Part shown: piece after piece, positions 34,710 through 44,632 of the stretch | Position numbering within the stretch: position 1 is the stretch's first letter | Layout: the number at the start of each line of letters is the position of its first letter | NCBI GenBank assembly: GCA_013368315.1 | Contig: JAACJM010000192.1 | Location: 97,002-161,001 of the forward strand | Origin: Tetrapyrgos nigripes | Taxonomy: Eukaryota; Basidiomycota; Agaricomycetes; Agaricales; Campanellaceae | Length of the DNA stretch: 64,000 nucleotides | Direction: 5' to 3' | Program-made: the position numbers and the translations under genes | The notes under the pieces: model-generated | Databases searched by the model: none | What the model was told of the DNA's origin: nothing | The model's input: the letters and a program-made list of their open reading frames with translations, nothing else

Positions 34710-35657
34710 ATGACACATATATAAGCCTGTTCTCCTTATTGAGAGCTACCATGCCACTTTTCGCCTGCTCATTCCAATATCTTCCTCCGTCGATGCACCA
34801 GGGACTCCAGTAATGTGTTATGTTCACTCATTCACAGAGCTGCTTCGAATTTTTTGTCTGTCTCCCAGTGCGTTGCATTTTTCTCCATTTCATGTTTTAC
34901 CTGTAATTCAATACCTTCTTTGGTTCCAGCTGCCAAAGCCGCTTTGACTCTTCAAGGTATCCTTCAAAGCCAGTGCTTCAGCAGGTGCATCTATATATCT
35001 TTTAGCACCTGTTCTCTTGCAGCTTAAATGATGTCTCCTCTCATCTCTCATGCCTATCATCAGTAATTGCACAGATTACTGGTGACCACTGGTAGGCACC
35101 AGTTCCGGCCCAAACCAGTGGATACCAGTGAGCCAGCTGCCAGCTGACCAGCAAAGGTTTTTTCGCCGCCAGTAGCACCAGTAAAAATGGACCAGAATGT
35201 GAGTGGAATGTCGTCGTCAACGTCGACAATGTGTTGCTTGACACCGGTAAGTGTCTCCACATCATTCAAAATGATCTGGGGGACGTTGCCAACGTCATTT
35301 AATTCAATCAATTGTTGCCATCATTGCCAATAACAGTGTTCGGCACCTCCCGACACCCCCGACAATCGGCCGACGCAGTGCCGCCAGTTCTTAAGTTTCT
35401 CACTTCAAATCACCGCAGCTACGTACCTTAGGTGTCAATCTCACTTTTGAGCCTCAAGAAGATAAGTACCCAGTGAGTTTATTTTTTCACCAGTGGACCA
35501 GTTCAAACCAGCTACCAGTAATCTGTGAAAATACTGATGATATCAATCATTCTCTAAAGGTAGCGCTTCACTGCCTTTCTCTATCTCTTCTCATTGTATC
35601 ATACAAGTGAGTGGCATTTAGAGCTGACTGGGGTATCTGAATGGGGTAGGATGAATG
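34710..35657. other. No gene supported
   Basis: Contains clustered ACCAGTGG/CCACTGGT motifs (35040-35180 and 35480-35520). Short frames on both strands show no family features. Confidence 0.4.
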
Positions 35658-35659
35658 GA

Positions 35660-35707
35660 GACGGCCTTGTTCTCGCCACGCGCAGCGTTGGCCCACAGCC
35701 CTTTCAT
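35660..35707 (+). repeat. Dispersed hairpin repeat B, copy 1
   Basis: ACGGCCTTGTTCTCGCCACG followed by GCAGCGTTGGCCCACAGC and CTTTCAT. The GCCACGCG..AGCG..TGGC core is self-complementary. Other copies: 38471-38519 (inverted) and 41293-41340. Confidence 0.75.
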
Positions 35708-35812
35708 TGTGCCAGTATGCCGCTCTCTTATTTTGGACCTCGTCATCGTGCCACGCGCAGCGACGCCGATGACCCACATTTCCCGAGGTAGAATGGAACA
35801 TCGTCAGCCACG

Positions 35813-37084
35813 CTATAACATCATGATGACATGGTTTCTGGAAGAAATATAGCTTTGAATTTGATTTCCGAGTCTAGTAGTATCAAACACGACATATTCA
35901 GAAGACATAATACCGAGGACAAGTAGAGCACCAAAATGCGTATCCAGCTGTCAAATGCTCCAGTGCCTCCACATATTGCTTCATTCCCTCTGAGTCCGTC
36001 TCTTGCGACTTTCCGTTCCATTCCAAACTTCCAAGCTCTTTCTGAAATTGCTCCACATTTTCAGCCCTCTTCGTTAGTATCTTTTTTAACATGTCTTTTG
36101 CCTCTACCTCCTGCACTGAATGCTCTCTCGTCAACACAGGAACAGCGTTCATGATCCTATCACCGCTCTGTGACTCCGAGTTGAGATAATGCGCTTTTTC
36201 CCTGTTCCAGGAGTAGTAATCGTTGGTGAGCCCTGCGATCTCTCCGGTGAGTGATTCAAAGTCGGATAACCCTTCCGTGTTTAAGAGAGATAGGTTCATT
36301 GACCAGCGAAGGAGGAGGCAAGCAAAGCTGATAGCGAAACGATGTATCAGAAGATGGACGCAGGGAAAAGATGAGGTACTTACTACCAATCCAAATTATG
36401 AAGCCTGTAAGGAAGATACTCTTCAAGACTGGAGAAGTTCGCAGGAGCGCACTCCCGCTGACGTAGGGTTCTCTCAAAGTCGGTAAGAAGTACACTTCCC
36501 TCTTTGACCCCGAGGCCAAGGACAGACTTCTTGATCTCAGTCAAGAACTTGATCATGCCGCCGAGGCATTCACTGGTCGAACTGTAGCTAACCGGTTCAT
36601 CTGTGGTGCTGGTGATCACTTGACAGAGGATGTCGTGCTCTCGAATGGATTGTTCGTAAGGCAATGCTTCCATGACATCTGCGAAGATGAAGAGCATTAC
36701 GATAAGCTCGATGATCATTCGTTGGTAACAGAAACTGAGAAAGTACTCACCATCTAAAATACAAAGAAACTCGATGAACTTCACCGCTATAGGCAAGCGA
36801 TCTTGTTCACTCCTGCTGAACATCATCGCGTAGAGATTTCCTGTGGGATTCGTGTGACGCTGTAACGCTGCCCGTTGGGCCTTTGAGCCGGGAGTAGAGC
36901 ACTTTTCGATAGTTTCTTGGATAGCTTGAGCGATAGTATTGCTAGCACCTGGCTCGCAAGTCTGGACGCGTAGGGAGATGAAGTATGCAGCAGTCGACCC
37001 AGGGGCAGATATTGCGCTATTGCCCTGAGTGTAAGGGCTATGAGCTGCGGTGGGGTCGATGATTCTGCAGAGAAATGGAGCCAT
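35813..37084 (-). CDS. Class I terpene synthase (cyclase)
   Basis: Cyclises a prenyl diphosphate to a terpene, using metal-bound Asp/Asn/Glu motifs. ATG at 37084-37082, with a TATA-like CTATAAAATA about 45 bp upstream. Exons 37084-36751, 36678-36384 and 36327 to about 35914, with a short last exon ending at 35813, or readthrough to TGA at 35898. Splicing at 36679-36750 creates the Asp-rich motif FLCILDDVMEALPYEQ (DDxxE). The NSE triad is intact in LTNDYYSWNREK. NPTGNLYAM lies upstream of the Asp motif, YLPYRLHNLDW before the second intron, and WCSTCPRY near the end. This order matches the cyclase half of fungal fusicoccadiene-synthase-like chimeric enzymes, but no prenyltransferase half follows, so it would be cyclase-only at about 350 residues. 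No lesions are seen. The product cannot be predicted. Confidence 0.75.
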
Positions 37085-38218
37085 GGCGAATCGATGGATG
37101 AATATGGCTGCAATCTGAAGACAGTATTTTATAGAGTCGAAGAGCCCTCCAAGGATAAGCACACCAAGTACATAGTTAATACCGGAGGTACGTCTCATCC
37201 GAACCTAGAACTGTTCTGTCCGTCAAGTCAAGTCATGACTCATCGAGATAGATAGGGTAGACTGTCTGCGATGTTGAAGCGCTCGACGAGTGCGCTCGGC
37301 TGACGCCCATGCTGTACGCCCATGCTGTACGCCCATGCTGTACGACTTTGATAGGACTTCGATGCCGCAAGTGAAGTTGATTTTCAAATTCGCTGGATAG
37401 GAATAGCTATGGGAAGATTGCTTTCGTGATTATCGATGGCGGCACTCAAGGTTTTGATTCGAAGACGAGGTGCACTGGGTATTTCTTACCTTAATAATTG
37501 GAACATCCCATCCACGATCTCATCGGATTGTTGGTCTTCGACCCATGTCAAACCGTACCCGTAGCTTCTTCAGATTCTCTGGATAGGAATGGCCAAAGGG
37601 ACAGCAGTTTTCATAAAACAATGGTCGTGAATTCACCGACATGAACGAAATTGATGAGCGCCAGACAAGCTCCAGAGCGCTAAAACCTGCGTTGTGGTGA
37701 GGATGTGCTTCATTTAATTTACCACAAATTATATTTCATGAGAAAACATCGTGTTATTGCTTTGCAGCATTTACGAGGCCGAAATGAAATGAAGGACGAG
37801 TTCATTACACTCCATTTCCGCGTGTGGCTATGTCTATTCGGTGTATTTACCGTCTTCCGCGGAAAGATTGCCGTTACCATACATTACGTCACCTAATTTT
37901 GTCATCTTCCGGAGACGTTAAGGGTGAGTATCATTGTCAGTAATGGTGGTGTTTTATTTTCGGAAGAGGTAATAAGTGAAAAGGGCATATAATCTATTTT
38001 AAATACAGAAAAACAGAAACTGGAAGACAGCGTTAGCACTAAAGCTAAAGACATGCACCCGACTGCCTACGAAAACTCCAACAGATTCTATTTTGCACTA
38101 ATTGGCCATGGAACGCCAAGCTAAAACCATATGTCTTGCCGTTACGTTCCTATGCACTGGAGGAAATATTGAAGGGAGAAAGGCAAAATAAATAAATCAA
38201 AAAAAAAACACGAAATAC
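37085..38218. other. Terpene synthase upstream region; no gene supported
   Basis: Includes a TATA-like box at about 37120-37137, three copies of a CGCCCATGCTGTA unit (about 37305-37345) and repeat A2 copy 2 at 37767-37834. Peptide frames are short. Confidence 0.45.
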
Positions 38219-38470
38219 TCACTGATCCTCGTTTGTACTGCCCGACACTACTGCTGCCACTAAAGTCAATACAGTCTGTCCCTTTCTTTCTTGATCTTCA
38301 AACTTTGTGACTTCCAAATCATACTTAGTCTGGCCCCATAGGCTCTGGAGCCAATAAACCAATAGCAGGAGTGGCGAATGCAAGAGGAAGAGTGATACTA
38401 GAGTTTCGGCATATAACATTGATTGGGGAATCTAGAAACGAGCGAGAACGTTGAAGTAAATTGATATAAT
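38219..38470 (-). other. Possible exon of an unidentified minus-strand gene
   Basis: An open frame ends TKYDLEVTKFEDQERKGQ and VLTLVAAVVSGSTNEDQ right at a donor (GTGAGTATTTCG). Upstream, in a second frame, is LPLAFATPAIGLLAPEPMGP. The peptide looks protein-like, but I do not recognise it. The neighbouring repeats B and A interrupt any longer model. Confidence 0.3.
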
Positions 38471-38519
38471 AATGAAGGAGCTGTGGGCCACCGCTTCGCG
38501 TGGCAGTAACGAGGCCCAA
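38471..38519 (-). repeat. Dispersed hairpin repeat B, copy 2 (inverted)
   Basis: Reverse complement reads GGGCCTCGTTACTGCCACGC, then GAAGCGGTGGCCCACAGC. Confidence 0.75.
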
Positions 38520-38646
38520 GTAATCAGTTCATGGATGGTGAGCAGCGATGAGTAAGGGTGAAAGATGATGAGCGTTGCAGATCACGCGTCTTTGCGGCAA
38601 CAGTCGATGACCGGTTACGGTGATCAAATGGCTCCGGGGACCGGTG

Positions 38647-38717
38647 GAGTTATCGAGCATAGCCACACGCAGAAACGTCAGGTTATAAGAACGATACCCT
38701 AAAGGGCCTCGTAATGA
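38647..38717 (-). repeat. Dispersed repeat A, copy 2 (inverted)
   Basis: Reverse complement matches 34479-34550 over about 70 bp with few mismatches. Confidence 0.75.
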
Positions 38718-38736
38718 CAAATCTGAACGAACACTT

Positions 38737-38795
38737 ACTCTTTTTTTCTTTCTTTCTTTCTTTTTCTTTCTTCCTTTCTTCCTTTCTTTTTCTGA
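38737..38795. repeat. Polypyrimidine (CTTT) tract
   Basis: Nearly pure C/T stretch of TTTC and TTCC units. Confidence 0.85.
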
Positions 38796-38879
38796 AACAG
38801 TACCTTCACTGTCTGCGTTCCGAGATTCTCTCTTATTGGTAATATCATTAAACCTTGTAAACGTACCAGTAAACACGGG

Positions 38880-39717
38880 GAGCGTCGGAGCAATTGTCAG
38901 GTCGATGAGGAATATTAGGATGACGTCCGTAGTGGTGTATTAGGGAATATTTGCATTGTGAGTCTTTTTTTTCTGTCTTGGGCCTGGATCATGATTTCTG
39001 ATATAACAATTCTGAGATGCCCTTTCTTCCCGGCATAACCAATGAACGGATATGTTGAACCATTGTTTGGATGTGGAAAAAGCATCTCAGTCACTCACGA
39101 AAGGTAAACATGTGTTGGTATGGTTCTATGTTATCCTTCCCATATATTAACCCGTAGATCAATCCAAAATCTCATGATCACTGGCAGGAGAGCTCAAGCA
39201 CAAGTTGATCAAAGATCAGTGATTGATGCTGGTATCAGCAGTGGTGTATACCCAGCTGCGTAGATAAAGGTAATTGGCCCTTGTGGAAATTGCATCAAAT
39301 CCGCCTAGGTCATTGAATTATTTATATTTATTGAGACAGAATGGTCTGCACCCCACAATGAAGATACGCATTTGACGCGTGTTTGCCATGCTCATGGTGG
39401 ACCTTGTGGCTGTGGCCACTTGTCAGACACCACGCAAACAGTGTATTCTCCTGAACCTATACTATCTGGCCATGGGTGTCAAAACACTTGTAATACTTTC
39501 AGTTATCCATGCATCATATCTCTCTCAGCAAAAAGTCAACACTGAACACTCTGCAATCGACGACTCTGTATGTCCTATAGCAAGGGTATCTAACATGAGG
39601 ATCGGTCACTACAAATACCCACGTCCTCATAATCTGAACACTCTTCGATTGACGGGTCTAGGGTACTGTAGCAACAATCAGTAAGGTAATAGACGCAGAC
39701 AAGTTGGAAAGCCAGTC
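38880..39717. other. No gene supported
   Basis: A plus frame at 39379-39684 is open, but a competing frame is equally protein-like, and neither matches a family I know. Confidence 0.4.
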
Positions 39718-40085
39718 TTACACATACACCAGACGTCTAATATCGCGGAGATCCCTTGAAGAACAGTCAATGACATTGCCATCTATGACTTTGAGTGCCA
39801 ACACTGCTGAGGCCAAAGACAATATGTGATGATTGAAATCCGTTTGCATTGTGGATGTTGTGACAAACAGAAAGCCGTTAGAAATACCCCAGTTAACAAT
39901 GTTGGCCAACGGGTCCCAAACCACCCAGGAAGAAGGCAACACCCAATCTTCAATCGACCAACGAACCAACGATAATGGATGATCCAAAGAACAATGTCGG
40001 GAATCTGCAACCTGCAACCGTGTGCCGATAGGAACAATAACCGGTTCCCCACACGTTGGAATCAAAATACCCTTCAAGCAAACCT
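39718..40085 (-). CDS. Hypothetical exon, function unknown
   Basis: A 119-codon frame follows an acceptor-like CAG at about 40086. It reads KGILIPTCGEPVIVPIGT, then WSIEDWVLPSSWVVWDPL and SLASAVLALKVIDGNVID, which look like a folded beta-rich protein. It lies divergent to the hydrolase-like gene, with about 80 bp between them. Not recognised. Likely one exon of a larger or decayed gene, as no start or end partners were found. Confidence 0.35.
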
Positions 40086-40165
40086 GAAGTAAAGATGAGC
40101 TGGCAACAGCGTACGTCGAAGATTGGCACAGACCTCATATCTTCTCTGTACGTGCAGATCATAAA

Positions 40166-41266
40166 TTGCCTCATTCAATTATTGGGGACTTGAGGGGATC
40201 ACTCATACAACAATATAGATCACATTTTGGAAATAGACATACACCTGAAGAGCTTCATGACAGTTTAGTATGGGATGCAGATGAGAAATTTGAGTCTACA
40301 TTGGACAAAGAGATTTCTTGGAAAATTCTAGGAGAAAAAGAAAAAACAAAACCTCCAGCAAAAAAAAAGCAATCAGGTAATTTTATGCCTATTCAGATAA
40401 TCAATCAAGATTACAATGAAATGAAGGGTGACTCAACTTCTAGTATTCAAGATGTGACACATAACTCTAGTTACCCCACACTTAAGTGGTCTGCAAATAG
40501 CTGCGCATATGATTCTGCTATTATGCTTCTTTATCACCTGTTTCAATCTCAACATGCAGCATTTAGTGATGAAAGAATGAATTTCTCCTCTGTCTTGATG
40601 AATGAGCTCTCAGACAGTTTTCAAGGAAATTTGACAAACTTCACTGATATCAGAGAAAAAATACGTGAGCAACTGTTTAATATCGACTCTGATACGTTTC
40701 CTTACAGGGGACATGCAGATACTTCAGACGTATTGCATGAGCTATTGCATTCAGTGAACCCAACAACTAAAAGAACTGTTTTTTGTGTCAATAATCACTC
40801 CAACTTTCAAGACAGGACTCAGCATAATTTCATGCTAACTCGGACAACTGGTATGTATGAATCCACTCAGCATTGGGTGTCCCACTTTGTGGAGCCTTGG
40901 GGTGATAAATGTCACTCTTGTCATTCAGACATGTTCCGAAAATACATATTTCAAAGACTTCCCAGATTTCTATTGATGTCAATACCTTACGAAGGTAATA
41001 TGGCAATTAATAATATTATACATGTAACTCAACGACCTGAGTCTCAACAGTATCACATAAATGGTATCATTTATTTTGGAGGTAATCACTTCGTCACCAG
41101 AATGTTTGATGGGGGACATGAATGGTTATATGATGGGATTGGGACTGGTGTACCAACAAAATTATCACCAGAATTTCAAGCAGAAGTTACTGGGCTGGAG
41201 AGTTTCAATCATAAAAAAGCAGTGGTTGTTCTATATGTCTGTACAGAAAATGATAATACAGTGTAA
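40166..41266 (+). CDS. Ubiquitin-specific-protease-like (USP fold) protein
   Basis: Open for at least 366 codons, and in frame upstream to about 40095, with no ATG at the given 5' end, so the start is missing or in another exon. The N-terminal part is charged (KEKTKPPAKKKQS). A Cys box follows (LKWSANSCAYDSAIMLL, Cys near residue 113), a CHSC pair that may bind zinc, and a His box (GIIYFGGNHFVTRMFDGGH, His near residue 308) followed by WLYDGIGTG. This Cys-then-His order and spacing fit USP cysteine peptidases that remove ubiquitin-like tags. Similar single-exon genes accompany transposons in mushroom genomes, so mobile-element origin is plausible. No stops or shifts interrupt it, unlike its neighbours. 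Confidence 0.6.
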   Translation: MPHSIIGDLRGSLIQQYRSHFGNRHTPEELHDSLVWDADEKFESTLDKEISWKILGEKEKTKPPAKKKQSGNFMPIQIINQDYNEMKGDSTSSIQDVTHNSSYPTLKWSANSCAYDSAIMLLYHLFQSQHAAFSDERMNFSSVLMNELSDSFQGNLTNFTDIREKIREQLFNIDSDTFPYRGHADTSDVLHELLHSVNPTTKRTVFCVNNHSNFQDRTQHNFMLTRTTGMYESTQHWVSHFVEPWGDKCHSCHSDMFRKYIFQRLPRFLLMSIPYEGNMAINNIIHVTQRPESQQYHINGIIYFGGNHFVTRMFDGGHEWLYDGIGTGVPTKLSPEFQAEVTGLESFNHKKAVVVLYVCTENDNTV

Positions 41267-41292
41267 TGACCATCGATCAGAGGTGATGCAGA

Positions 41293-41340
41293 CGGCCTCG
41301 TTCTCGCCACGCGTTAGCGTTGGCCCACAGCCCCTTCATA
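41293..41340 (+). repeat. Dispersed hairpin repeat B, copy 3
   Basis: GACGGCCTCGTTCTCGCCAC, then GTTAGCGTTGGCCCACAGCC. It begins 26 bp after the hydrolase-like gene. Confidence 0.78.
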
Positions 41341-41579
41341 CAGTAAGTACTAAGTACTTAGCAGGAAAAGCAATCCCAAATTCGGCGGCTGCAAGTAAAC
41401 TTGCGTAGACTATGAACATGGTGGTGCAGGAAGCAGCCTGAGAAACCGAAACAGCCATAATGTTACCTGCCGGTGGCGAATAATGAAAGATAATGAAGGT
41501 GGCGCAAGGCATGTAGCGCTCAACTAGCGCCCTTTGTCAAACTTCTCTAATTCAGAAATGGAACCCGTTATCTTCAGGA

Positions 41580-41755
41580 TCAATTGCTACTGAAGACAGT
41601 TGGAACGAAGCCACCTCTTACCATGGTTCTCGGGATGGCCAGCTTTGACACGTTGGTGTACTCCCCGAAGTAATCGGCTAAACTGGAAAGGAATTCATTT
41701 GGTCCAATAAAGAAATATTGCTCACTGCATGAGCGAGTTGGTACCTGAAGAGGAA
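41580..41755 (-). other. Unidentified exon-like frame
   Basis: After an intron-like segment (GTAAGA...CTTCAG, about 41755-41816) the frame reads PNEFLSSLADYFGEYTNVSK, then LAIPRTMVRGGFVPTVF. It looks like real protein, but the family is not recognised. It lies antisense and just upstream of the P450 remnant. Confidence 0.3.
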
Positions 41756-41871
41756 GGATGAAGATATAAGATATTGCCCAGCCATTATTGGTACAGCTGA
41801 GTCTTACGCCCATCTTTCTTCAACCTATGTTGTCATACCTCTACTTAACGACTGCGCTGCTAGGGGGAACG

Positions 41872-42623
41872 GTGCTGGTTGGAACGCCTTCAAATATATT
41901 CCATTCATTCATCTTCTACCACCATGGCTTCCAGGTCTTGTCGCTGATCATCTTGCATTTCATGAGGTATTTCAGGAGGGTGCCGATAGACCCTGGAATG
42001 CTCTCATGGAAGATTTGGTGAGCCTAGCTTATCATTATTATATTAGTGTTTTGGTTCTTACAATTTTGAGCTCCAGCGGCGGCCAGACAGTCATAGCTCA
42101 TCCTTGATCGCAAACCTGCTATCAGATATTGATCCAGACGACGATCAAGAAATGCGGAGGTTCAAAAAATTTGGAGTTGCCGCAATTGTCGGTTAGTACA
42201 GCTTTAAGGCTTCTGTTCTCGGCCCATTTTCTGAGATACATTTATTTCCAGCGGCAACGGACTCAGTTCGTCTCGTACTCTTCTAATCCTCGCTCTATGC
42301 GCTAACTTGAACCCGTTGAAATTATAAAGACAGTCTCAGTTATCTCCACATTTTCCATTGCGATGAGCTGCTATCCAGATGCTCAATTACGCGCTCAACA
42401 AGAGCTAGATGATATCCTTGGAAGAGGTCAAATGCCAACTCTGGAAGACCGTCCTTCCTTGCCCTATATTGAGGCCATACTCAGGGAATTGATGCGTTGG
42501 CACCCTGCAGGCCCAAAATTAACGTGTTGACTGGTAGTACATTCATTTCCGTTTCGTCTTCATCGGCAGGTATACCCCATGACACCTCGGAGGACATTTA
42601 CAATGGATATTTTATACCTAAAG
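41872..42623 (+). pseudogene. Cytochrome P450 remnant (central part)
   Basis: Exons joined by GT-AG introns read AFKYIPFIHLLPPWLPGL (41872-42017), SDIDPDDDQEMRRFKKFGVA (42077-42191), the I-helix region AATDS..TVSVISTFSIAM, then YPDAQLRAQQELDDILG, DRPSLPYIEAILRELMRWHP (the ExxR of the K helix) and IPHDTSEDDIYNGYFIPKG (ending 42623). This is the CYP51-to-CYP64-like core of a fungal haem monooxygenase. Both ends are missing: no membrane anchor, and no Cys haem-binding motif downstream, where a hairpin repeat begins. The I-helix GxDT signature is altered. It lies 4.8 kb from the terpene synthase, a typical partner. Confidence 0.82.
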
Positions 42624-42679
42624 GTTAGTCAAAGACCCAAAGCACATCAATCCTCTGACTACATCAGCAAAATACCAGG

Positions 42680-42725
42680 TCCTTCTATTCCTTCTATGGC
42701 TAGACAAATAGAAGGAATAGAAGGA
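42680..42725. repeat. Perfect 18-bp hairpin
   Basis: TCCTTCTATTCCTTCTAT faces its exact complement across a 10-nt loop. It abuts the truncated 3' end of the P450 remnant. A second TTCTATGGCTAGA lies at 42733. Confidence 0.85.
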
Positions 42726-42929
42726 TAGAAAGTGTTCTATGGCTAGAGGTACATGGCTATCAGATAGACGACCTTCTATCCTAATATACACCATTCTATT
42801 AATATCTAAAGGCTGGTCTATACACACATATATATACTCTATCCAACGATCAAAACGCCGTTTCACATCATGGTATAATATACAGGCAACCAATGATGCT
42901 CATGACAGATCTGGAAAACGTCCTTGTTA

Positions 42930-44485
42930 GAAAGAGTGCTAAACCATGAAAAGCGAATGCACGAACTTAGTATATAAGGGGTGCTGTTACCAGCATCGAG
43001 TTACCTGGATGTAGAGGAAACTACTGTAGCAGGGACTCGCGTCCCTCTCGTAGACTATCCTTTTCTTTCTTCTTTTCCTCTTGATCTCTTTATTCTATAA
43101 TTCTCACTCCCAATTTGCTCCAACCCAGAACTTTGTACTTCTACCAACCCCTATACATATCCCTTCAACTTCTCTCGATCAACTTCTTTCCCAACGTCCT
43201 ATCTACACCTGAAGCGTCCGTCCTGTCCCTCACACTGCGCCTTGAGCAAGCGTGTAGGGTCTGGGGCCCCCTTCCTGCGTTGTATATACGTCTGACGGTT
43301 TACTGACGCCGACGGTGGACGTAGCGACGTTGGTAGAGTAGATCATCTTGTCATCATTGACATGGGCACTTTAGTTACTCATGGTCCGGACTTCAAAGAT
43401 TCCGACTCTTCTTCTCTTCTTCTTCACGCGTCGATAATGCTTACTCGCTTCCCAACTCATACCTTACGATTTCCTACATCGTCGACTTCTACTCTCTAAA
43501 ACTCTATCATTATCTTCTTCTTCTCCTTTTAGTTGTATTTGTAGTACACCAGGCACCGGGACGCGTAGTATATAGCTACGATGTGTAGATAGTAATTCAT
43601 CTCTCTCTCTGCCTATATTCTAGGGCTCCTATCGGATCGGATTGTGTCGGATTCGGATGCCATCCGCTCGGATGGGTGGTCTGCAAATCCCAATCCGCAT
43701 CCGCCGGATGGTATCCGAGCATCTGACAGATGATCGCCGGATGAGTTCTGCTTCCCCTATATAGTATATCTACGATCACATGACATACAGATAAGATAAA
43801 CAACATGGTGGCGGCCAAGGAATGCAAAAGAGTAACAGAAAATAAACCAAGGATATGAGCTGGAGAGAAAAGATAATAAATTAAAGAATAGAAAAGTATG
43901 TGTCTAGGTTTCAGACCTGACACCACGCCTTCAATATCGGAGCGCCAGCGTTCGCGAAACACTCAAACCAGTCAGCGCCATGAAGGATTAATGCTGTCTG
44001 TTGAAGCCACACATACTACTGGTTGCGGCCGTTATTTATTTTTGTGTATTTCTCTACTCGGTAATAGTACTATATAGTGTTTCTGAAACTTCCAGTGTTG
44101 GGCTTTCCATCCGCAGATTACCGTCGGATTGGTCGGATGCTATCCGTCGGATGGAGGAGGAGGAGGAGCACCATCCGCATCCGAATCCGAAGCAGCAATC
44201 GCTCGGATGGCGCCGGATCATCCGATCCGCTAGGAGCCCTACTATATTCCGAGCCCCACGCCTTAACTCTGAGCCCAAACTTGATCCCGAGCCTTTCTAC
44301 TTGTTACTTGAGCCTAAATCTCTTCTGAACTTCACTTGAGCCCACTTTTCCCTTTCCTTTCACGTGACACTCCGCCAACGCACTTCATCTGTCATGTGCT
44401 CGTTCCTCTCTTCTCTTACTCTCCATCACCGACACTCGACCGTTTACTCCCGTGTCCTCCGTTGGACGCACAACTCCCCTATATC
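42930..44485 (+). repeat. Probable 5' LTR region of gypsy element 1, holding a TIR element
   Basis: A promoter-like TATATAAGG occurs at about 42972, followed by a pyrimidine-rich leader, and the region ends at a primer-binding-site-like TGGTGACCACCGC (44486). No second LTR was found downstream, so the borders are inferred. The inserted element at 43623-44239 accounts for 617 bp. Confidence 0.4.
43623..44239. mobile_element. CGGAT-rich TIR element with TA target site
   Basis: Starts GGGCTCCTATCGGATCGGAT and ends with the inverse (ATCCGCTAGGAGCCC). It is flanked by TA on both sides (43621-43622 and 44240-44241). Both ends are filled with CATCCG/CGGATG motifs. Non-coding; the TA duplication suggests a Tc1/mariner-mobilised MITE. 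Confidence 0.75.
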
Positions 44486-44632
44486 TGGTGACCACCGCAG
44501 GGGGTACGGTTTTCCGTAGTCTCGGTGCTTCTAGTCCCTCGACTATCTCCTTAATCGACTCTTCTCTAAAAAACTTCTGCTCCTTCCCACGAAATCACTT
44601 CCCCTATCGATGCTATCTCTGCTAGCTACCTG

